A program made the translations under genes and the position numbers. Below are positions 57,072 through 64,000 of a stretch of 64,000 nucleotides of DNA, piece by piece; position 1 is the stretch's first letter; each line of letters opens with the position of its first letter. The notes below the pieces were generated by a model. That model was not told the origin of the DNA. It did not search any database and saw nothing but the letters and a program-made list of their open reading frames with translations. The DNA comes from Membranipora membranacea (lineage: Eukaryota; Bryozoa; Gymnolaemata; Cheilostomatida; Membraniporidae): contig OU612065.1 of the NCBI GenBank assembly GCA_914767715.1, positions 31,806,001-31,870,000 of the forward strand, written 5' to 3'.

Positions 57072-57238
57072 GGAAGTCCACCATTAAAACAGACCCAGAG
57101 AGGCAGTCTGGTTTTACACCTCGAGGCTATCATACTATAGACTCTGTGAATGCTGCACTCATTGCCAGAGCTCAGTCAATCAGATTTCATAACCAGCCAT
57201 TCTCTAGCTACAGCCCACAGCACTACCTAAGCTGCTTG
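57072..57238 (+). pseudogene. GKSTIK exon, copy 3
   Basis: A 167-base exon, sites kept, no stop, several amino-acid changes (e.g. SARAQPIRSHN to IARAQSIRFHN). Downstream exons of the gene do not follow. Confidence 0.5.
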
Positions 57239-58137
57239 GTAAGAGAAGAGATAATCATTTTACCTGATGCCTGATGACATGTATGATCTGATATAGCATG
57301 TTCGATTGTGTACATAGCAGTATGAGCAGTTCAAGTTAACCTTCGGTCCATGCTGCTGTAAGTGGCATTCTACCACCAATGATAGTTGGTCAGTAATTGA
57401 TGATCGAATGCCACCAGAACCAATCCTATCCAATGCAGATATGTATGGATATAACTTTCATATTCATACTTATTTTCTATTACTCATGGACATTTTTTAG
57501 TTTTCCACCATGGGATTCCTAATGGGGTTGTGTCAGGAGTTGTCCCTTATTATACGGGCGCTGAACAGATGCGACCATAAATTTGCACATTTTTATGTAA
57601 GTTATTATAGGAGCAAATCACACTTTTTGGTCTGGCAGCCAGGGAAATTAAGATAGAAACAAAATGAGCGGAATTAAACGGGCGAATTATGCTGACCCGC
57701 TTTATTGGACAAAAATTGACTGCGAATCTAATTTGATATTTATAATATTATATAAATAATAAATAAATCTTTAGAATAAAAAGAAATAATAATATTCCAG
57801 CTTTGAATTTTGAATACTATATAAATTCAACCTGAAAATATTGATTGCAGAAAAGAAATTCAGAATAGCCTATATATATTATATACATCCAGGGTTGCGC
57901 AAGCAGTAAGTAAAGCCTATATATTGTGTCTATATTCTGCATTGATGATGATTTTTCTTTTAATTAACCAGACAAATAAGTGTTCTTGACTCAAGTTGAA
58001 TGAGAGTTCACAATCAACATCCAACAGTTGTATCATGGATAAGGGTGGTTTTGAGACTTGTCTTCTACTCGTGCAACTGTAAAAACTGCTTACCTGCCCT
58101 CAAATTTAAGATAATTGACATTTTCTCTAAATTTTAG
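57239..58137. other. Intron-like sequence joining GKSTIK exon to caspase linker, copy 3
   Basis: First part matches the intron after 39527; from 57503 it matches 27809-28462. A remnant of the p20 exon end with the catalytic Cys codon lies at about 57890-57906. Confidence 0.5.
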
Positions 58138-59517
58138 GTCAGAGAGAAATGCTGCTCACTGACACAACTCCTCCCGCTCCAGCCAATCAGAACCAGCCTG
58201 GAGTAGATATTGCGCAGCAGCCCCCTGTATCTGATGATGACTTACAAGATGCTGATCCTGCAGATATCTCTACTGCTGACTTCATAATCATGCAGTCAAG
58301 CTTTGAATGTAAGTTAACTAGGTTTATTACAGACTGGGTGGTATAAGAGCTCAGAAGGCTGCAAGTAGGGGTTTGTGGCATCACATTTAAAAAAATTGAA
58401 TCGATAATCCAATTCTACAAAACTACGCTTGCCGCCATCTAAGCAGCGGACTTGACCAAAGTTTGTTTTCACTTACATAAAACCAATTTATTCCTGAGAG
58501 TGTATTCACAATACTTGATAGAAGCAGCTCGATGTGAGAAATAATGAGCAATGATGTAATAATTATGTTTCAACAGAACAGTTGGTTCTTTTTCAGCCAA
58601 ACACTCAGATTTAATGACACTGTAATTTTGTTTTTGTTTCAGCTTTCTCCTCCCCTCGACGAGCTAGCATAGGCTCACCATTCATCAGAACACTAGTCAC
58701 TGTATTCTACAAATATGCTCATCAGCTTCATATGGAGGAACTGGCAGCAACTGTAAGCTTGATCAAGTCAATTCTTATTGCATACTAGATACACAAAACG
58801 GTGTATCAGCTGTGTTGGTAGTGTTGTCTGATTGATTTGATGATCAATTTGCTGAATAAATTGAGGAAACTTGTAAACCTTGAGAAGCATTTGTCAATCG
58901 ATTGTTTTTCAAGATATCAGATGATTTTTTATAGATCAGACAGATGGTGGCAAAGATCGGAGTACAGAGAACAGAATATCTGCTCAGAACCAGAACATAT
59001 AACACAGCGAGAGCTCATGTCGCCTTTATGCCTCAAACTAGATGTACATTTCTTACAGAGAAGCTCTATCTACAACCTGGAGTTGATATTAGGACAGAGA
59101 ACCACCCTGACTCACTGACAAATCCTGTGTTACCCAATCCAACAGCTACTAGGATTCACCCAGAATCTGGTGACTCATTGCTGGGAATTATTTGGTAATG
59201 ACTCTGATAAGTTACTGTTGGTTATATTCTCTACGTCATTAGAGGGGTACTTGTTCATCAAGTCCTCGGTGTAGATATGATTGTATTCCAGGCCCTGGTT
59301 TTATCTGTTTTCAGTCATCATAATTAGTTCTCTTGTGAAGTTCAGGTTTGGTTTATGTGTAATCATTCATTGCCATTTAAGGTATCATATTGTGTTTGCA
59401 GAAGAAAAGATGATAAGTTTAATTGAATTTCAGGCTTCAGATAGCACATTAAAAAAGATTATCCCAAAAAGCAAACTCCATCATGGCCAGGGAAAGGAAG
59501 ATGATCATAACAAACAG
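58138..59517 (+). CDS. Caspase linker-p10 exons, copy 3 (open, different tail)
   Basis: Exons 58138-58308, 58643-58752 and 58935-59169 match the parent in length and phase and contain no stop (SFSSPRRASIGSPFIRTL, MPQTRCTFLTEKLYLQ). A next exon at 59441-59517, phase 1 in and 0 out, would give ESDSTLKKIIPKSKLHHGQG and KEDDHNKQ, basic, unlike the parent tail. No p20 exons precede it, so alone it cannot be a caspase; it could be a p10-only product, part of a chimeric transcript, or a recent pseudogene. Confidence 0.5.
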
Positions 59518-60991
59518 GTATTAAACGTTGACCTTATCATCCTGGGTGTTCAAACTTGTCACCTCATGTTTGCGGGCGGACTAAACCGAATGTGTATACA
59601 TATTATTTTCACCGGATTAATCAAATTATATCCAGTTTCTCTGTTAGTCTTAGATAGTAAGTTAGTACAAAATAAAATCATATTATCATAGTTAATCAAA
59701 GACATTTTTATGCCTTGCTGGTAGCCTTGTTTGTAAACAGACTTTTTGACTAGCAGCTTGCATTGAGCCTACGTGTTCACCGAACACCTTGGATATCGGG
59801 ATTAATAAAGCCAAGCCCATGCTGGCTATTCTGTCGAGGTGGATTTCCCAACACCAGGTATATGTCAAAGATAAAAAGTAGTTGTTCCTGTGATATTTCA
59901 AACTAGTTCTAAAAATTGAAGAAGTAACGCATACCTGATATTTACTGTACTTTGCAAATATTATAAATGACTCATAGGCCTACAGTATATTAGAATTGTT
60001 TCATTGGTACCCTGATTTGCTAGTTGCTACGTACATATACCAATAGAATTACTTGTACTACTTTGATTCAATCAAGGATTCCTACTGTAACGGTCATTCG
60101 CAAGTACAGCACTACTAGACTAAGCAGTACACCATAGAGTAAGATGATTATAAGATCTGGTATCAAGGCTCCCGCTGCTGATTCAAAGTTTCTTTCTCTT
60201 GTCAAACTGAGTAGATTTTTAGTACCTCCACTTAGCTAAGAATTCAGGGCTGTAGTATAGGAAAATTGAAGGGGAGGCAAAATTTCAGGGCGAGTCCAAA
60301 ACATCACCAGGAGGGGTGATAGAAGCAATCTTAAGGCATGGTATTAGCAATTGGATATACCAGAGGGGCTGATTCTGACATGGATTATTCAATTATAGTG
60401 TTTAAGGCCATTGTATTAGCTTTCCAGGGGGGTCAGTGTCTGTCTCTCTAGAAGTACGGGCCTGAGGATCTCATTGTATGATCCGCCTGGAAACTTCCCT
60501 CCTAATTCCTTATAGTTTATGAAATTAAATATATATATATTTATGTATATATACATCAATGTTTTTTGCCGGTGACCAAGTCAATATTGCGGTTATGGCC
60601 TTGACAGCTTGACCTTGATTCCATGGTGCAGAGGTTCAAATCCCACCTGAGCCTTAAATATTGATCATCAACTTATCTGGGAAATTATTAATATAACATA
60701 ATATGATTTCTGTGACATAGTGTTGGCTTTCCCCACTGATTCCCGATGCCGATTGACCGCCATCACCTTGAAAGTTTGAGAGACCATATCTCCCTCAATA
60801 TTAGGATTCAAAAGCTGCAATTTGTTCACATAATAGAATAGGAAAAGGATAATAAGATGTGATACAAAATAGTAGCCAAGTAAGTCTTTAAACTAAACGT
60901 CATGTGTGATATTTTGAATTAAAATTCATACTATCCATAGTATAATCTCGCAATAATCTGTAAAAACAGCTGATTTTAGTGTGAGTTAAGC
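59518..60991. other. Intergenic between caspase copy 3 and the TLC gene
   Basis: 59940-60190 matches 18820-19060 loosely, so the block continues with more divergence here. 60590-60660 carries a B-box-like GGTTCAAATCC and may be a tRNA-like relic. A short TA microsatellite at 60526-60550. Confidence 0.4.
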
Positions 60992-63183
60992 TCAGTCAGT
61001 TTTCTGATTAGAACTTTGGGATGACGTAGAGTTGGCGGCCTCTTCGGCTGTAGAACTGTGACGTCTCAGCACCCTGAGAGCTCCTAATACCATCTTACGA
61101 TACCAGTATATATTCATAGCATCGAGAGTAAACCCGCCCAGCAGTGTGTCTGGGAGGTGATAGTATGTTAGTGGTGCCTCTTGACTCATATATAGGGTAT
61201 AATAAGAATAAGGCATCGGGATTATCCTGGCTATTGTGAATGTGAATAACATTAATAGACCGTTGTAATAGTAAGCACTTCCCCACTTCATATCACAGTC
61301 GTGTAGAATTACCCTGTAAAACAAAGGTTGATGGTACTGTAACATAGTGTAAACAACTCTGAATGCTTGGATATAGCCAAATTTAAACTAAAAGCACCTC
61401 AAATATGAGTTTGTTTCCACTAAAATGCTAAACAGGTACGTAGTTCTAGGGGACGCAGGGACGCTCTGCTTGCCCTAGAATGGTCAACAGAGTGGCCTTA
61501 AACTGCTTCGATTGAATATTCCATATCAGAATCAGCTCATTTGGGACTTCCATATGCTATTTAAATCATTAAAACGATACCCTTTCCTTCACACCCTCAT
61601 CGATTTCCGCCGCCCCTTTCATTTTACCTAAGCTGCAGCCCTGCTGTATCACTGATCACACATGAGTAAGCTAGTCGATGTATTTTTTATTGTCTTTGAT
61701 TTTAACGTTGATATTCATGTTCAACTCATCAGATTTGCGTACATTAGGAAAAGTATTTGATTCAGAGCAAATACCTTGTGCTACGCTCATTTATTACCTC
61801 AAATTTACGTTTATAGTTGACAGTTCAGCAAACAGCCTTAGTATTGTAAGATATAGGTATAGTTTCATTTCCTGCAAAATGAATAAAGTAAGTATGATTC
61901 GCTATAATTTCATCTTTGAAGCATTTGCAAATTATTCAAGGCGATGGAACTCAGAATATATCTTGGCCAATAATAAGGTCGCAGCTCTGCAACTATATAT
62001 GCAATGCTTTGTGATGAATTCATCAAGTACCAAGCAGCACATAAACTTTATTCACCACAGCTCTTGGTCTATAGTTGTACCATGCAAACCCACTGATATA
62101 TATTCCTGGATTAAGGGAACATATCTGACCCTGAACAAGCCCATGGCAATTTACGTATAATTGCCGGAAAAAATTTCTCATCTATGATTGGTCCAAAAGT
62201 TCAGTAATGCTACAACCGACCCCTTGTAAACATTTTGTCTAAGTTTTTAAAGGTCTTTACTGGGAAGTCAGTCAAAGCATAATGTTAAAGCTGCCAAAAT
62301 TTTAGCTAGACCCAACTACTGACACAAAGTTATATACTGATGTAATTTTTCCACAAATAGCCATACTGTGTATTTTACCACAAATCCATGTGCAAACCTG
62401 GTCTACTCATTATCATTATGGTCTGAAGTATTTAAAATTTTCTAAATGCAGTCACTTTGCTCAAGGAGACAAGACAAGTACTAGATGAGTTCAGTTGGTT
62501 CACAGAATTCAATGGAAACAAAGTAACTTCTTAGTAGCCTGTAAGTCTCTTAGTCGTAAAAACTTCATAGAGGTTAATTTCTGGATTTTTTTCAGCTCAC
62601 ATTTATGTAAAGTAATGATCTTACCTGCAATCATATATCCACAAGCTATCGTACATACAATCAGACTATCATGGCTGACCTCTCTAAAAACGTGAGAGAA
62701 GCACATTTGAAATTTAAAGATTATATTATGATGCTACAAAATTGACCAGGGGCAAAAAACAAGAGCTAACAGTTATTTTGCCAAATAATTTCGTACAAAA
62801 ATAGTTAAAAAACATCTAAAAATTGAAAGTTTGCGCAAAACGTGCCAACAAAATCCTTATCTATATTGAAGAATGCTAACTACAAAGAAAAACAAGTAGT
62901 GTACTACTCAATTGGAGAATTTCAGATCAATGTTCAGAAAAAATTGACCTGCTATTGCGAAATTAAATCCTTGATTTGTGTCTGTATGGCCAACTAAAAG
63001 AGTTTATTGGAATTTGCTTGGCAGTTATAGGCTGCAGCAAATGGTGAACAGCAAGCTGTGGAAACAGTCATCAGTTATCATTAATACAAACCTCAGGAAG
63101 TCTGCATTCAACTTCTCATCGTAAACAAACAGATAGAAAGAGAGAAAGCTGATAATTATTGCATGGAAGGAGGAGACAATAAT
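60992..63183 (-). CDS. TLCD4/TMEM56-like TLC-domain membrane protein (5' partial)
   Basis: Minus-strand exons recognised: 63092-63183 (VSSFHAIIISFLSFYLFVYD), 62625-62683 (VSHDSLIVCTIACGYMIA), 61798-61871 (LFAELSTINVNLR) and last exon 60992-61313 (VILHDCDMKWGSAYYYNGLL ... LDAMNIYWYRKMVLGAL). All have AG/GT borders; phases agree for 63092 to 62625 and for 61798 to 60992. TLC proteins are multi-pass ER or plasma-membrane proteins; LAG1-type members make ceramide, whereas TLCD members act in membrane lipid composition. The exon with the conserved His pair expected between 61872 and 62624 was not found. C-terminal tail is Ser/Ala/Gln-rich. Start exon lies right of the exons seen, possibly outside the window. 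Confidence 0.7.
61440..61680. repeat. Intron segment inverted relative to copies 1 and 2
   Basis: The piece around 61563-61605 (ATCATTAAAACG...ACACCCTCAT) reads on the opposite strand compared with about 19729-19808. Only half of the 77-base palindrome is present at about 61644-61680. Confidence 0.6.
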
Positions 63184-64000
63184 CTGAAAAATAAATTGAG
63201 CTTTTAAAATAATCTAATCAGTTACCAGTGGGCAAAATCTAGTGGTAGCTAGGTTGCTACAACATATCCTGACATGTGATACCATACCATAGTGCTAGAA
63301 ATAGAGCTGTGTTTCCAATAAGTGCATAATAATGGAAGCTCTAGTCTCTGACCTCGTTATCATCTCCCCCAAACACCATTGTGATTGTCGTGACCTGAAT
63401 TATAATGTCAATTTACTATGAGGTAACGTCTTGAGCCAGTCATGCTACCAACAAAATGATCGTGTGCCGAGGCCATGTAACTCAGCCATTTCATTAGTGA
63501 TTAAACCTATTTTTCTGTAGGATAGTCCTTTGACATAGTCTATACCTGCAGCACAGCAATAATGGAGCTGCCTTCCATCAAGAAAGGCAACTCCGTGCCC
63601 CAGAGTTCTATTGAGACCTAAATATGTCTTCTTGGTTTGTATTGTTTTCCCATTTTAAGGACTCAGTCTAGGTGAATCATTTCAGGTCCTTTGCTGCAGA
63701 GACAAAAATATGCCTCAACACTTTACACATGCGCTGAGAGGATTAAATGTGGTACTACATCATATGAGAAAGTCTACTTATGGTCTCGAAGGTCAGATTG
63801 GAGATCTTCATAGACTCCCTAAGGGGAACTACAATGTCTCTCTGATTTGGCATCTTGACTAACAGCATTTTCATTATAGGGCCAATTTTGTCAAAACATT
63901 TCTTCGCCCATGCTAATCATTCATGTAACAAGTAACCCTGTAGAATGATTTTGTAATGTTTACTTTCTTCACAATACAATACACAAGAGCCCCTGACTAG
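63184..64000. other. Right edge, no exon recognised
   Basis: Expected to hold intron and earlier exons of the TLC gene. The stretch 63548-63604 has a minus-strand open piece before a GCAG/GTATAG site, but also looks like a dispersed repeat. Nothing firm. Confidence 0.3.

Noticed and set aside
60590-60660. Possible tRNA gene
   Set aside because: Only a B-box-like word is convincing; no cloverleaf can be folded by eye and the A box is poor.
61678-62160. 160-residue plus-strand frame starting MYFLLSLILTLIF
   Set aside because: It is antisense to the TLC exon at 61798-61871 that carries the ELST motif with proper splice sites; the hydrophobic start is probably chance.

Overview
This is animal nuclear DNA: AT-rich, split into short exons by GT..AG introns of a few hundred bases, and loaded with LINE, LTR, hAT-like, SINE and fold-back repeats. 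A caspase with p20 and p10 subunits, a Roc-COR GTPase, a TLC-domain membrane protein and a PUS1-type pseudouridine synthase point to a metazoan, most likely a marine invertebrate (a sponge-like or other early-branching lineage is possible). I cannot name the species.

Layout. (1) 266-18150, plus strand: the main gene, open at its 5' end. Thirteen exons with matching phases encode leucine-rich repeats, a Roc GTPase, a COR domain, a linker and a complete caspase (p20 and p10), ending at TGA 18148-18150. The exons sum to an exact reading frame of about 1276 codons plus the stop. Its intron between 4274 and 12864 holds a degraded Gypsy element with a nearly full-length RTE-type LINE nested in it. 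(2) 18151-41082: a block of about 9 kb is present twice in tandem, roughly 16.42-27.8 kb and 28.2-39.5 kb. Each copy carries the 3' end of the caspase, the last exon of a TLC-domain gene (minus strand), a cluster of near-perfect palindromes, a fold-back repeat family, two PUS1 exons, and an exon of an unrecognised acidic-tailed gene. Copy 1 holds an extra 2.3 kb sequence and copy 2 a 2.3 kb LINE insertion, each bounded by short direct repeats. The acidic-tailed gene ends at 41082. (3) 41.1-48.5 kb: nested inverted repeats, a G-rich minisatellite, a PIF1-like helicase exon, a tRNA-derived SINE and a fold-back element. (4) 48.5-61.7 kb: a rearranged third copy of the block. It includes the best-preserved PUS1 5' exons, a hAT-like MITE and p10 caspase exons without nonsense codons. 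(5) 60992-64000: 3' half of a TLCD4/TMEM56-like gene on the minus strand, probably the source of the two broken TLC copies.

How it may work (inference): the main protein looks like a self-contained death or immune switch. The LRR part would sense, Roc-COR would act as a GTP-gated dimerisation module, and the fused C-terminal caspase would be the effector. The downstream copies keep only the p10 side, so they are probably debris of segmental duplication; copy 3 could still be transcribed.
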